A DNA stretch of 64,000 nt from Sphingomonas horti (GCF_009753715.1 NZ_WQMS01000020.1:140654-204653); one strand, 5' to 3'. Numbered from the stretch's first letter, positions 34,008-43,371 are shown. Notes: generated from the sequence alone by a model not told the origin. A program made the numbers and translations.

Positions 34008-36038
34008 TCATTGAGCGCCGAAGCTGCGCCGGACTAGAATGCCGACAAGGGGGCGCGTGCCAAGGTCGCGCACTTCGACATAGCGCAGCGGCAAGGCTGC
34101 CCGGGAGCCGGCATAGATCGCGCGGCTTCGCTCGACATGGCGGCCGGTCAGGTTCTCGGCAAAGGCGCGGACGGTCCAGCGCGGCGCAAGCTTGTATTCC
34201 GCGAAGACGGAGAGGCGGCCGGCGATGCGCGTGCGCCGGATCTCGTTGAAACGATACTCGATCTCGTCGGTGGCGATCAGATAATCGATGCCCCAGCGAA
34301 ATCCCGCGGCCGGGCGATCCTGCGTGAAATGGATTTCGCCGTCGATCGGCTGCTCGCCGGAGATACGGCGCCGCTCGCCCGTGGTCGGATCGACAACCGA
34401 GGTCCAGCGATAGCCCAGTTCCGCCCTCAGCAACCCGCCGGCGATGCCGAGCCGATCGAGCGGCAGATTGAGGTCCGCCGCGATCTTGGACTTGGCGCCG
34501 CTACCGATATTGCCCGGCGCGTCAAAGGCGAAGTCCGGCCCGATCACGCCGACACGGTCGAGCGTGTGCGACTTCCATTCGTGCCGCGCGGTCAACACCA
34601 GCGCGCCGTCGCCCCGGAAGCGCCGCTCCCAGGCCAAGGAGGCAATCCAGGTCCGCTCCGGCTCCAGATCGACATTGCCGGCGGTGATGGTGCTGGACGT
34701 CAGCGAGGTCGAGCTGACGAAGTCGCCGAAATCCAGCTGCGAGACTTCGCGTTCGACCCGCAGGCGCCACTGGCTGTACGGACCGGAGGACCAGGCGATC
34801 GCCAGCCGCGGCTTCGGGAACACGAAGGATTTGACCAGCGACGAGTCGCCGCTCTGCGTCAGCCGCGACGCTTCGACGCGAATGCCGGCTTCGATCGTCA
34901 ACGGCCTCGACGGCTGCCAGGTCGCGGTGGCGAAGCCTTCGACACGTCGTTCCGCGACCCGGACATTGGCGGCGGGCAAGGGCACGGCGACGCTGTCGAT
35001 CGCGAGCGCCGAGTGGCTATCGAGATAATTGTACGCCGCTTCGCCGCCGCCCTCCAGCGACAACGTGGCCGAGGGTTTCCATCTCAGCACCGCGCGGCCG
35101 ATGCTTTCGCCGCCCTTGGCGCGCTCGGCCACCGCTTCGGTTTCGGCCCCGTCGTCCGACTGTTCGCTCGCATTGTCGCGCGACAGGCGCTGGAGCCCGG
35201 TAAGCCCGACCGACCAGCTTTTCCCGATAGATCGGTTCCAGTTCAGCCCAAGCTCCAGATTGTCCTTGGTCTCGAGCTCCAGCACCCGTTCGAGGCCCGG
35301 ATCGGGCGCTAGGAAGGTCAGGTCCGTGTCGGCGCGTTCGCGTTCTCGGCTGGCGGAAGCGGAGAGCTGGAGCCGTCCCCCGACAAATCTGCGCTCATGG
35401 CCCAAGGTCGCCCGCGCGCCGCGAAAGCCGTCATGCTCGTCGTAGATCGCGCGCTCGCGGATCGATCGGTCGGCATTGGTCCGGATGCGGGGGCCGCGGC
35501 CCTTTTCATCATCGATTGTCTGATAGAGGTACAGTGACGCTTCACTGACCCGATCGCCGCTGCGGCGGGAGATATCGGCGCGCAGATCCCGAGAGAGGCG
35601 GCCGTCGCCGTAGCGGGCGAACGTCGCCTCAGCCTGGCCGCGCACCGCCGCTTCGGACCGGCGCATGACATTGGCGAGCACCGAATAGCCCTGCATGTCA
35701 ATACCCTGCGCGCCGCCGCGAATCAGCTCGATGCGCAGCACTGAGGCGGCCGGAATGCGCTTCAGGATCGCATCCAGCCGGTCCGCCTTGGCGGCCGGTC
35801 GGCGGCCATCGACGAGCACGTTGCCGGCCGCGCCCGATAGGCCGCGTACATCGGCGTCGCCTTCGTCGAACTGAAAGCCGGGCAGGCGCAGGATCATGTC
35901 GTAGGCGTTCGCGGGCTGGGCTTCTGCGAAGAAGGCGGCCGGATAGACGAGCGTGTCGTCCGCGGCCTTCGCCGGATGGGCGAGCGTGCCGCCGAGGAGG
36001 ACTGTGCAGAGGATCGAGAGCTGGACCGGGCGGATCAT
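34008..36038 (-). CDS. TonB-dependent outer membrane receptor paired with histidine acid phosphatase
   Basis: 676 aa; signal peptide MIRPVQLSILCTVLLGGTLA. The plug domain includes AYDMILRLPGFQFDEGDADVRGL, VLVDGRRP, IELIRGGAQGIDMQGY; the remainder is a 22-strand-type barrel. The very short pre-plug segment lacks an evident TonB box or signalling domain. Operon with the downstream phosphatase suggests import of a phosphorylated organic compound such as an inositol or sugar phosphate. The divergent PepSY-response regulator-kinase genes start 87 bp away and may control it. Ligand assignment is inference from context. Confidence 0.85.
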   Translation of the reverse strand: MIRPVQLSILCTVLLGGTLAHPAKAADDTLVYPAAFFAEAQPANAYDMILRLPGFQFDEGDADVRGLSGAAGNVLVDGRRPAAKADRLDAILKRIPAASVLRIELIRGGAQGIDMQGYSVLANVMRRSEAAVRGQAEATFARYGDGRLSRDLRADISRRSGDRVSEASLYLYQTIDDEKGRGPRIRTNADRSIRERAIYDEHDGFRGARATLGHERRFVGGRLQLSASASRERERADTDLTFLAPDPGLERVLELETKDNLELGLNWNRSIGKSWSVGLTGLQRLSRDNASEQSDDGAETEAVAERAKGGESIGRAVLRWKPSATLSLEGGGEAAYNYLDSHSALAIDSVAVPLPAANVRVAERRVEGFATATWQPSRPLTIEAGIRVEASRLTQSGDSSLVKSFVFPKPRLAIAWSSGPYSQWRLRVEREVSQLDFGDFVSSTSLTSSTITAGNVDLEPERTWIASLAWERRFRGDGALVLTARHEWKSHTLDRVGVIGPDFAFDAPGNIGSGAKSKIAADLNLPLDRLGIAGGLLRAELGYRWTSVVDPTTGERRRISGEQPIDGEIHFTQDRPAAGFRWGIDYLIATDEIEYRFNEIRRTRIAGRLSVFAEYKLAPRWTVRAFAENLTGRHVERSRAIYAGSRAALPLRYVEVRDLGTRPLVGILVRRSFGAQ

Positions 36039-36125
36039 GACGGGATGGATGCGGGATGCCGGCTGACAGGTCGTCGACGCCGATCGTCAGCTTGTTGTCA
36101 GCGCGCCTGTGCCAGTCCTGCCGAC

Positions 36126-36440
36126 ATGACAAAGCTACATTACATCCTCGCCGCGGGCCTGCTGATCGGCACCGCCCCGCTCGCTCTCGCCAAGGACAAG
36201 GACGACATCGCCGAGCAGAAAGCCGCGAGCGAAGCGCTCGCACGTGGCGAAATCCTGCCCATCGTCCGCGTGCTCGGCATCGCCACCGCCCAGGTTCCGG
36301 GCGACGTGCTGAAGGTGAAGCTGGAGCGCGAAAGGTTCGGCTTCAAATATGAAGTGAAGATTCTTGCGCATAACGGGCGGGTGCGCGAAGTCGAGCTGGA
36401 TGCCCGCACGGGCAAGATCCTGTCGATCGAGGACGATTGA
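36126..36440 (+). CDS. PepSY domain protein, exported
   Basis: 104 aa: signal peptide MTKLHYILAAGLLIGTAPLALA, a charged linker, then one PepSY-type domain (LPIVRVLGIATAQVPGDVLKVKLERE, and VREVELDARTGKILSIEDD at the end). Small periplasmic PepSY proteins are frequent first genes of PhoPQ-like two-component operons and may modulate the sensor. It precedes the response regulator by five bases, supporting an operon. Molecular role is unproven. Confidence 0.85.
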   Translation: MTKLHYILAAGLLIGTAPLALAKDKDDIAEQKAASEALARGEILPIVRVLGIATAQVPGDVLKVKLERERFGFKYEVKILAHNGRVREVELDARTGKILSIEDD

Positions 36441-36445
36441 GGCCG

Positions 36446-37111
36446 ATGCGCGCGCTGGTGGTGGAGGATGATCCGACGGTCGCCGCCGAGCTGGTGCGTG
36501 CGCTGACCGCTGCCGGTTTCGCGGTCGATCATGCGGGCGACGGCGCCCAGGCCTGGTTCGATGGCGATGTCGAGGATTATGACGTGGCCGTCGTTGATCT
36601 CGGCCTGCCGCGGCTCGACGGATTGTCGGTCATCCGCCGCTGGCGCGATGCCGGCCGGTCCTTCCCCGTGCTGATCCTGTCGGCCCGAGGGGAATGGACC
36701 GACAAGGTGACCGGCATCGAGGCAGGCGCGGACGACTATCTCTCTAAGCCTTGGGAAATGGGCGAGCTGATCGCCCGCGTTCGCGCACTGGTGCGGCGGG
36801 CGGCAGGCCGCGCCTCGTCGACGCTGCGCGTCGGCGCGGTGACGATCGACACGCACCGGATGACGGCGACGCTGAACGGAGCGCCGATGCGCCTGTCGCC
36901 GCTGGAGTTCAGGCTGCTCGACTATCTCGCGCACAACCCGGGGCGCGCCGTCTCCGCGGGCGAGCTTGCTGAGCATCTGTACGGGGCAGCCGAGAGCAGC
37001 GATGCGAACGCGATCGAGGCGCTGGTCGCGAGGTTGCGGCGCAAGCTGGGCGGCGAGGTGATCGAGACCCGCCGCGGCTTCGGCTATCTATTGCCGTCGC
37101 TGGCCGCGTGA
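36446..37111 (+). CDS. OmpR/PhoB-family response regulator
   Basis: 221 aa from ATG 36446-36448; a TTG three codons upstream is less likely. The receiver domain has the acidic pair EDD at residues 7-9, phosphoacceptor Asp51 in VVDLGLPRLDG, and the conserved KP in YLSKPWEMGEL. The winged-helix domain (SPLEFRLLDYLAHNPGRAVS ... ALVARLRRKLGGEVIETRRGFGY) is complete. It overlaps the kinase gene by four bases (GTGA). Targets are unknown; the neighbouring TonB-phosphatase pair is the natural candidate. Confidence 0.93.
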   Translation: MRALVVEDDPTVAAELVRALTAAGFAVDHAGDGAQAWFDGDVEDYDVAVVDLGLPRLDGLSVIRRWRDAGRSFPVLILSARGEWTDKVTGIEAGADDYLSKPWEMGELIARVRALVRRAAGRASSTLRVGAVTIDTHRMTATLNGAPMRLSPLEFRLLDYLAHNPGRAVSAGELAEHLYGAAESSDANAIEALVARLRRKLGGEVIETRRGFGYLLPSLAA

Positions 37112-38430
37112 AGGGCGGCTCGCTTCGCCTTCGCCTGCTGTTTGGCGGAGCGGCGGCGATCGCGGTCGCGCTGGCGCTCGCTTGGTTCGGCATGACCTTG
37201 CTGTTCGACCGGCACATCGAGCGCCGTGTGGCGGAGGAGCTTCGTGCGCAGGCGGTGCCGCTGCTTGCGGGCCTCGCCACGAGTAATGGTGCGCCCGTGG
37301 TTGGGGAGGAACCCGCCGACCCGCGCTTTTCGGTGCCGGCGAGCGGCCTTTACTGGCAGGTCGGTTCGGCGCGGTCCCGCTCCTTGTGGGATTCCAGACT
37401 TCCACCTGCGGACAATCCGCGTGCCGACAACTGGTCTTCGCGAACGGCGGCGGGACCGTTCGGGCAGCAGCTTTTGCTGGTGGAGCGCCGCGTGCAGCTC
37501 GATCCCGGACAGAAGCCGCTGGTGATCCAGCTCGGCTATGATCTGGCCCGCCTGGCGCCGGCGCGCCGCGAGTTCGGGCGCGAAATGGGCCTGTTCGTGC
37601 TGCTGCTGTGGGTCGTCCTGTCGGTTGCCGCATGGATACAGGTCGCCTTGGGACTAAAGCCCCTGTCGAGCGTGAGGGAGGAACTGGGTCGGCTCCGGCG
37701 CGATCCGTCGGCGCGCCTGAACGGCGCCTATCCCAGCGAGTTGCGGCCGTTGATCGGCGCGATCGACGACCTTGCGGATGCGCGTGAAGCCGATCTGGCG
37801 CGTGCGCGACGGCGCGCCGCCGATCTTGCGCATGGCCTGAAGACGCCGCTGGCGGCGCTTTCGGCGCAGAGCGCGAAGGCGCGACGGGCCGGCGCGAACG
37901 AGGCTGCCGACGGATTGGACGCCGCCATTGCCGCCGTGCGCGCGGCCGTGGACGGCGAGCTGGCGCGCACCCGCATCGGCCTCTTGCAAAGCGAAGGGCA
38001 GGCCACACCCGCCGCTCGGCTCGTCGATCGGCTGGTCGACGTGATCGAGCATACCCAAGCCGGTGAGCGGATCGCGTTCACGACCGAGGTCGACGACGGA
38101 GCGGTCCTGCCGCTCGCCGGAGACGACGCTGCCGAATTGCTGGGACCTTTGCTCGAAAATGCGGCGCGCCATGCCCGGCGGCGCGTGCTTGTGCGGGGGG
38201 AGGCGCGGCCGGACGCGCTGGTCATCAGCGTCGCGGACGATGGGCCGGGTCTGGACGCGGCGCACCGGAGCGACGCGGTGCTGCGGGGCGCGCGACTAGA
38301 TTCGTCCAGCGACGGCTATGGATTGGGCCTCGCCATCGCGCGCGAACTGGCCGAGGCGACGCAGGGGACGATGGAACTCAGGCCCGGCCCACTTGGCGGG
38401 CTGGAAGTGCGCCTTTCCTGGCTACGCTAG
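37108..38430 (+). CDS. Sensor histidine kinase (PhoQ-like)
   Basis: 440 aa from GTG 37108. TM1 lies at residues ~8-30, followed by a ~125-residue periplasmic sensor region rich in charged residues and a second membrane segment FVLLLWVVLSVAAWIQVALGL. The dimerisation domain has phospho-acceptor His242 in ADLAHGLKTPLAAL; the ATPase has the N-box LLGPLLENAARHA and G-box VADDGPGLD. It works with the co-transcribed response regulator. The signal sensed is unknown; PhoQ-like kinases often respond to divalent cations or phosphate-related stress, but that is not readable here. Confidence 0.92.
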   Translation: MKGGSLRLRLLFGGAAAIAVALALAWFGMTLLFDRHIERRVAEELRAQAVPLLAGLATSNGAPVVGEEPADPRFSVPASGLYWQVGSARSRSLWDSRLPPADNPRADNWSSRTAAGPFGQQLLLVERRVQLDPGQKPLVIQLGYDLARLAPARREFGREMGLFVLLLWVVLSVAAWIQVALGLKPLSSVREELGRLRRDPSARLNGAYPSELRPLIGAIDDLADAREADLARARRRAADLAHGLKTPLAALSAQSAKARRAGANEAADGLDAAIAAVRAAVDGELARTRIGLLQSEGQATPAARLVDRLVDVIEHTQAGERIAFTTEVDDGAVLPLAGDDAAELLGPLLENAARHARRRVLVRGEARPDALVISVADDGPGLDAAHRSDAVLRGARLDSSSDGYGLGLAIARELAEATQGTMELRPGPLGGLEVRLSWLR

Positions 38431-38512
38431 ATCAGCGAAGCTGTCCGCGGATTGTCACATTCGGTCGCTAGCGCGGCCGACATGAAACACGGGTGCCGCT
38501 TTACGTTGCAAG

Positions 38513-38550
38513 GTAAATTCTATTCCTGTTGCAATATGGAATATTTGTTC
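38513..38550. promoter_or_regulatory. Candidate RpiR operator pair before the large TonB receptor
   Basis: Half-site GTAAATTCTATTCCT at 38513-38527 faces TGGAATATTTGTTC at 38537-38550. The right arm matches the half-sites in front of the regulator, iolC, transporter and phytase genes. Arm spacing here is shorter (24 rather than 27-28 bases), and the left arm is the weaker one. The direct repeat GTTGCAA at 38505 and 38529 is an additional feature. The TonB start codon is 68 bp downstream. Confidence 0.55.
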
Positions 38551-38617
38551 GTAGTCTTCCGCCCGTTAAGAGACTCGGGGCAGGCGAGCCTGTAACCGGA
38601 TGGAGGGGAGGATTTTT

Positions 38618-41284
38618 ATGAACAGGGCTGGGACGGGTCGCCTCAATCCTTTGGCGGCGCGGCTGGTGGGCGCAAGCGTGGGGGCGCTGGCGATGTCTCT
38701 GGCGATGCCGGCGGCGGCGCAGACCGCCGCAGCCGACGCCGCAGCCGCTGCTGCGCCGGCCGATGCGGCGCAGGCTGCCGAAGCCGGGGAAGCCGACCCG
38801 AGCACGATCGTCGTGACCGGCCAGCGCGCCTCCGACCGCGCGTCGCTGCTGAAGAAGCGCGATTCCGATGTCACCAGCGAGGTCGTGTCGGCGAACGACG
38901 TCGGCAAGCTCCCCGACCAGAACGTCGCCGAGGCCGTGCGCCGGCTGAGCGGCGTCTCGGTCGCGACCGACAAGGGCGAAGGCCGCTACCTGCTGATCCG
39001 CGGCATCGAGCCGGATCTCGCCAACGTCACGATCAACAACCAGACCGCCTCGGCGCCTGAGCCCGAGAGCCGCAACGTCAAGCTCGACGATATTCCTTCC
39101 GGGCTGATCGGCTCGGTGACCGTCATCAAGACGCTGACGCCCGACCTCGACGCGAATGCGATCGCCGGTCAGGTCGACATCGAGACCGTGTCCGCGTTCG
39201 ATAAGAACCGCCTGTTCGGCAGCGCGCGCGTCGTCGGCGGCTTCTATGAAGACACCGACCGGCGCGCGAAGGAAGGCGACGCCTCGATCGGCGGCGTGTT
39301 CGGTCCGGACGATCAGTTCGGTCTGGTGATCGCGGGCAATTACTCGCGCCGGCCGTCCTATTCCGAAGACGTGCTCTCGACCGCGCGGCAAATCGTCAAC
39401 GGGATCGACCTGCCCGAAGAGCTCGACCAGCGCATCTACGATCCCGCCTTCCGCACCCGAAAGGGCGCGGTCGCCAACTTCGACTGGCGCCCGTCGAGCG
39501 ACGTGAAGGTCTATGCCCGTTTCCTCTATTCGCAGTTCGCCGACCGCGAGTTCCGCCAGCGCTTCCGGCTGTTCTTCCCGGACGATGGGGACGATTATTC
39601 GTCGCTGACCGCGGACGGCGGCACGATCGCCTCGACCACGGCGCGCCGCCTGCTTCGCCGTCGCGCGGAGATCACCGGCACCAAAACCTATTCGCTGGGC
39701 GGGGAATTCCGGCTCGGCGACGGCGAGCTGACGATCGAAGGCACGCACGCCGATTCGAACAAGCGGGACCCGATCCGCGACGAGCTCGAATATCGCGCGG
39801 CGGCATCGACAGGCGTCGGTGCGACCTTCCAGCTCGGTAATGGCCTGCTCGACAGCTTCACCGCCAATGCGGCGGCGCTGAACCCGGCCAATTACCGGCT
39901 GCGCAGCTACAAGCAGGTATCCCGCCGCGCCGGCGAGGAACTGAACCAGCTGCGCGTCGACTACAAGCTGGACGTCGATGCGCTCGGGGTCGGCAGCTTC
40001 CTGAAGGTCGGCGCCAAGTATCTGAAGCGCAACCGCTTCCAGGACCAGACCGGGCGAACGCTGTCGGCCGTGTCCGGAACCGCCGGTCGCCACACCGTCG
40101 CGGATGACCAGATGTCGATCGTGCCCACGATCTTCGACGGGCGATACACGTTCGGGCCGTTGATCAACTTCGGCACGGCGCAGGGCTTCGTCTTCGCCAA
40201 CGCAAACGACCCGGCCTTCTTCACCGTCGACCCGACCGACCAGATTTCGCAATCCACGTCGGAAGATTACCGAGTGAAGGAGAAAGTCACCGCCGGCTAT
40301 GTGATGGCGAACATCAAGACCGGCGACCTGACGATCATCCCCGGCGTCCGCGTCGAGAAGACCGAGGGGGACACTGCCGCGATCATCTTTGCCGAGGGCG
40401 TCACCACGCTCGACAGCACCTTCGACTCCTTCGGGCACTACGAATATACCGACTGGTTCCCGGGCCTGAACCTCAAATACGAGTTCAGCCGCAATCTTCA
40501 GGCGCGCGCCGCGATCACCACCGCGATCGGTCGACCGCCCTTTGTCGACCTGGCGCCGACGGTCGGCGTCGACGAAGGCTCCAACGAAGTGACGCTCGGC
40601 AATCCCAACCTCAAGCCGCAAAAGTCGCTGAACCTGGACGCGGGCCTGGAATATTATTTCCCGAGCGAAGGCGGGATTTCGGTCGCCGTGTTCTACAAGC
40701 GGATCAAGAACCCAATCTTCGAGACGACACGCACGGAAAGCGGCGTGTTCGGCGGCATCCCGCTGACCGACGCGAGAATCTTCTCGTTCGGCAACGGCGA
40801 CAAGGCGACGCTGAAAGGCATCGAGTTCGCGTTTCAGAAGCCGCTGACGTTCCTGCCGTCTCCGCTCGACGGGTTCGGGGTCAACGCCAACCTGACCTTG
40901 ACGGACGGCAATCTGAAGGTTCCGGGCCGCACCATCGACACGCCGCTGGTCGGCCAGGCAAAGCGGATCGCAAGCGCCCAGCTCTATTACGAGAAGTACG
41001 GGATTTCCGGCCGCGTGGCCGTTTCGTACCGTTCGGCCTATCTCGACACAGACGGCGGCTTGAACGTGGGGGACCCAAGCGGGCTATCGGATGGCTATTT
41101 CGGCAAGATCACGACCGTCGATGCGCGGCTCGGGTATCGCCCCGTCAAGTATCTTGAGGTCTTCGTCGAAGGCACCAACCTCACCGACGCGAAGGATTAT
41201 TATTACTTCGCGACGCCCAATCGCTTCCGCGAGGCGGAGAAATATGGCCGCTCGATGCGGGTGGGCGTGACCTTCACCTACTGA
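38618..41284 (+). CDS. Large TonB-dependent receptor of the inositol/phytate region
   Basis: 888 aa, start ATG 38618-38620 with the strong ribosome-binding site GGAGGGGAGG. The signal peptide ends near AMPAAAQ; an Ala-rich linker precedes TIVVTGQRASDRASLLKK (TonB box/plug start). Plug marks include KLPDQNVAEAVRRLSGVSV, LLIRGIEPDLANVTINN and TLTPDLDANAIAGQ, typical of the long sugar-type TonB receptors of Xanthomonas/Caulobacter lineages. The barrel ends MRVGVTFTY with a terminal aromatic. The shared operator and neighbourhood point to phytate, lower inositol phosphates or inositol as ligand; this is inference. Confidence 0.9.
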   Translation: MNRAGTGRLNPLAARLVGASVGALAMSLAMPAAAQTAAADAAAAAAPADAAQAAEAGEADPSTIVVTGQRASDRASLLKKRDSDVTSEVVSANDVGKLPDQNVAEAVRRLSGVSVATDKGEGRYLLIRGIEPDLANVTINNQTASAPEPESRNVKLDDIPSGLIGSVTVIKTLTPDLDANAIAGQVDIETVSAFDKNRLFGSARVVGGFYEDTDRRAKEGDASIGGVFGPDDQFGLVIAGNYSRRPSYSEDVLSTARQIVNGIDLPEELDQRIYDPAFRTRKGAVANFDWRPSSDVKVYARFLYSQFADREFRQRFRLFFPDDGDDYSSLTADGGTIASTTARRLLRRRAEITGTKTYSLGGEFRLGDGELTIEGTHADSNKRDPIRDELEYRAAASTGVGATFQLGNGLLDSFTANAAALNPANYRLRSYKQVSRRAGEELNQLRVDYKLDVDALGVGSFLKVGAKYLKRNRFQDQTGRTLSAVSGTAGRHTVADDQMSIVPTIFDGRYTFGPLINFGTAQGFVFANANDPAFFTVDPTDQISQSTSEDYRVKEKVTAGYVMANIKTGDLTIIPGVRVEKTEGDTAAIIFAEGVTTLDSTFDSFGHYEYTDWFPGLNLKYEFSRNLQARAAITTAIGRPPFVDLAPTVGVDEGSNEVTLGNPNLKPQKSLNLDAGLEYYFPSEGGISVAVFYKRIKNPIFETTRTESGVFGGIPLTDARIFSFGNGDKATLKGIEFAFQKPLTFLPSPLDGFGVNANLTLTDGNLKVPGRTIDTPLVGQAKRIASAQLYYEKYGISGRVAVSYRSAYLDTDGGLNVGDPSGLSDGYFGKITTVDARLGYRPVKYLEVFVEGTNLTDAKDYYYFATPNRFREAEKYGRSMRVGVTFTY

Positions 41285-41304
41285 GCCGATTGCCCCCGCA
41301 GGGA

Positions 41305-41337
41305 GGAGCCGGCCCGCAAGGTCCGGCTCCTTTCCAT
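41305..41337. terminator. Bidirectional hairpin terminator between TonB receptor and iolG
   Basis: GGAGCCGG (41305-41312) pairs perfectly with CCGGCTCC (41323-41330) across a 10-base loop, followed by TTTCCATTT on the plus strand. It lies 21 bp after the TonB stop and abuts the stop of the convergent iolG gene at 41338. Confidence 0.75.
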
Positions 41338-42324
41338 TTAGACCTTGACCAGGCAGTCGCCCGCGGCGGAGGCCGCCGCCGCTTCGGCGAGCGCCAGCGC
41401 GCGGACGCCGTCGGCATAGCCGACCAGCGGCGCGCACTTGTCATCCAGGATATCGGCGAAATGCTCGGCTTCACGGGCGTAAGCGGTCGCGTAACGGTCG
41501 AGGAAGAAGTTCTGGAACCGGTCGGCGGCAGCGCCCTCTTCGCCCCAGGTCTCGACAGTGGTCTCAAGCTGGTTCTGCGCGCGGATCATTCCTTTCGATC
41601 CGAATGCCTCGATCCGCTGGTCGTAACCATAGCCGCTGCGGCGACTGTTGGAGATGACGCAAAGCCGGCCGGATCCTGTGCGCAGGATCGTCTTGGCCGT
41701 ATCCGCGTCGCCGGCTGCGCCGATGGCCGGGTCGACCAGCACGGACGTGCTGGCGAACACCTCGGTCGGCTCCTCTCCGAGCAGCCAGCGCGCCATGTCG
41801 AAATCGTGGATCACCATGTCTTTGAAGATGCCGCCCGAGACCTTGATGTAGTCGACCGGCGGTGGCGCCGGATCGTGGCTGATAATGTGCAGTGTCTCCA
41901 GCGTGCCGACGGCGCCCCCCGCCAGCCGCGCCTGCAGCGCCGCGAAATTCGGGTCGAAGCGGCGGTTGAACGCCAGGAACAGCGGCGCGCCCAAGGCTTC
42001 CAGCCGATCGGCCGCCGCCCGGGCGCGGGCCAGGTCCTGGTCAAGCGGCTTTTCGCAGAAAACCGCCTTGCCCGCTTCCGCGGCGGCCAGGCTGAAATCG
42101 AGGTGCGTGTCGGTCGAGCTCGCCACCACGACGCCTCGGACCGACGGGTCGGCAAGCGCCTGGTCCAGGCTCGCCACGGTTGCGCCGAACTGGCGAGCCA
42201 GCGCAGCCGCGGCGTCCGCCACCGGGTCAACCACATAGGCGAGCTTCAGCCGCGGGTCGGCGGCGATGTTGGCGGCGTGGATGCGGCCGATCCGGCCGGC
42301 GCCGATCAAGGCAATGGCGTGCAT
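41338..42324 (-). CDS. iolG: Inositol 2-dehydrogenase (Gfo/Idh/MocA family)
   Basis: 328 aa, start ATG 42322-42324 (MHAIALIGAGRIG) with GGGAGG upstream. The Rossmann motif GAGRIG and the EKPLDQDL strand (Gfo/Idh/MocA consensus EKP) are present, and GGIFKDMVIHDFDMARWL carries the catalytic His/Asp region seen in IolG. It oxidises myo-inositol to scyllo-inosose with NAD+, the entry step of the Iol pathway. It is cytoplasmic. It is divergent from the RpiR regulator, with a shared intergenic half-site, and lies beside the other iol genes. A second family member at 53452 could share or split this role. Confidence 0.82.
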   Translation of the reverse strand: MHAIALIGAGRIGRIHAANIAADPRLKLAYVVDPVADAAAALARQFGATVASLDQALADPSVRGVVVASSTDTHLDFSLAAAEAGKAVFCEKPLDQDLARARAAADRLEALGAPLFLAFNRRFDPNFAALQARLAGGAVGTLETLHIISHDPAPPPVDYIKVSGGIFKDMVIHDFDMARWLLGEEPTEVFASTSVLVDPAIGAAGDADTAKTILRTGSGRLCVISNSRRSGYGYDQRIEAFGSKGMIRAQNQLETTVETWGEEGAAADRFQNFFLDRYATAYAREAEHFADILDDKCAPLVGYADGVRALALAEAAAASAAGDCLVKV

Positions 42325-42424
42325 ATTCCTCCCTTCAAGCCACATTCCAAATATCATGCATCTGAAATTGACGTTCCTTGTAGCGCGACGATTTGCCTCG
42401 CGCGATAGTTGCGTTCCATTTTTT

Positions 42425-42439
42425 GAACAGATATTCCTT
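42425..42439. promoter_or_regulatory. Candidate RpiR half-site in the iolG-regulator gap
   Basis: GAACAGATATTCCTT, reverse complement AAGGAATATCTGTTC, matches the half-site found before the TonB, iolC, transporter and phytase genes. No second arm is seen at the usual distance, so this looks like a single site. Being 28 bp before the regulator start it would suit autoregulation. Confidence 0.5.
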
Positions 42440-42466
42440 CGCGCAGCCGATGGGGAGGAGTGCCGG

Positions 42467-43339
42467 ATGTCCGAGGATTTGAGCGCTCCGGCAACGGCCG
42501 AGCAATTGCGCGCGGAGATCGTCCGGCGCTACGAATCGCTCAGCAAGCGGCTCCAGCAGATCGGCCGCTACATCCTCGACGAGCCGAACGACATCGCGCT
42601 GGAGACGCTGGCGGTGATCGCGTCGCGTTGCGGGGTGCAGCCGTCCGCGATCGTGCGCTTCGCGAAAAGCTTCGGCTTTGAAGGCGCCAGCCAGATGCAG
42701 CGCCTGTTCCGCGACGGGCTGCTCAGCAACAATGCCGCGCTCGGCTATTCGGAACGCGTGCGCCAGCTGAGCGAGGCGACCAATGCCGGCAATGCCGAGC
42801 CGGCCGACCTGCTTGCCGAGTTCGTCGAAGGCAACACGCTCGCGCTCCAGAACCTGCTGCAGACCGTCAGCGGTGCGGACATGCGGGCCGCGGTCGACGC
42901 CATTCTGAAGGCCGAGATCGTGCACGTGGTCGGGTTCCGCCGGTCCTTTCCGGTTGCGTCTTATCTCACCTATTCGCTGCTCCAGGCCGGCAAGCGGACG
43001 ACGTTCATCGACGGGGTCGCCGGCCTTGCGATGCAGCAGGTCCAGACGATGACCGCCGACGACGTGCTGATCGCGATCAGCTTCCATCCCTATTCGGAGG
43101 AAACGGTCGCGGTCGTTGAAGCGGCGCAGGGGCGGGGCGCCAAAGTCCTGGCGATCAGCGACAGTCTGGTCAGCCCGGTCGCCAAGCCGGCCCAGTGCGT
43201 GCTGCAGGTGCGTGAATCGGAAGTGCGCAAATTCCGCTCGCTGGCGGCATCGATGGCGCTGGCCCAGGCCCTTGCGATCAACTTCGCGTTCGAGGTCAAT
43301 CGCAAGCCTTCCAAACGGCGATCGGGCAAGACTGCTTGA
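42467..43339 (+). CDS. MurR/RpiR-family transcriptional regulator (probable inositol regulator, IolR-like)
   Basis: 290 aa, start ATG 42467-42469 after GGGGAGGAG. The N-terminal RpiR helix-turn-helix (SKRLQQIGRYILDEPNDIALETLAVIASRCGVQPSAIVRFAKSFGF, shown here in part by LAVIASRCGVQPSAIVRF) is followed by a C-terminal SIS phosphosugar-binding domain (VVGFRRSFPVASYLTYSL, VLIAISFHPYSEETV). RpiR-type IolR repressors in other bacteria are relieved by a phosphorylated inositol intermediate. Position between iolG and the iolC operon, and matching operator-like sites nearby, support that role here. Confidence 0.88.
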   Translation: MSEDLSAPATAEQLRAEIVRRYESLSKRLQQIGRYILDEPNDIALETLAVIASRCGVQPSAIVRFAKSFGFEGASQMQRLFRDGLLSNNAALGYSERVRQLSEATNAGNAEPADLLAEFVEGNTLALQNLLQTVSGADMRAAVDAILKAEIVHVVGFRRSFPVASYLTYSLLQAGKRTTFIDGVAGLAMQQVQTMTADDVLIAISFHPYSEETVAVVEAAQGRGAKVLAISDSLVSPVAKPAQCVLQVRESEVRKFRSLAASMALAQALAINFAFEVNRKPSKRRSGKTA

Positions 43340-43371
43340 GTGTTGGAACGCCTTCCAGCGGCCGCACCTGT

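Noticed and set aside
42325..42424. Second operator arm in the iolG-regulator gap
   Set aside because: GAAATTGACGTTCCT at 42364 matches the consensus at only about nine of fifteen positions, and its distance differs from the other pairs.
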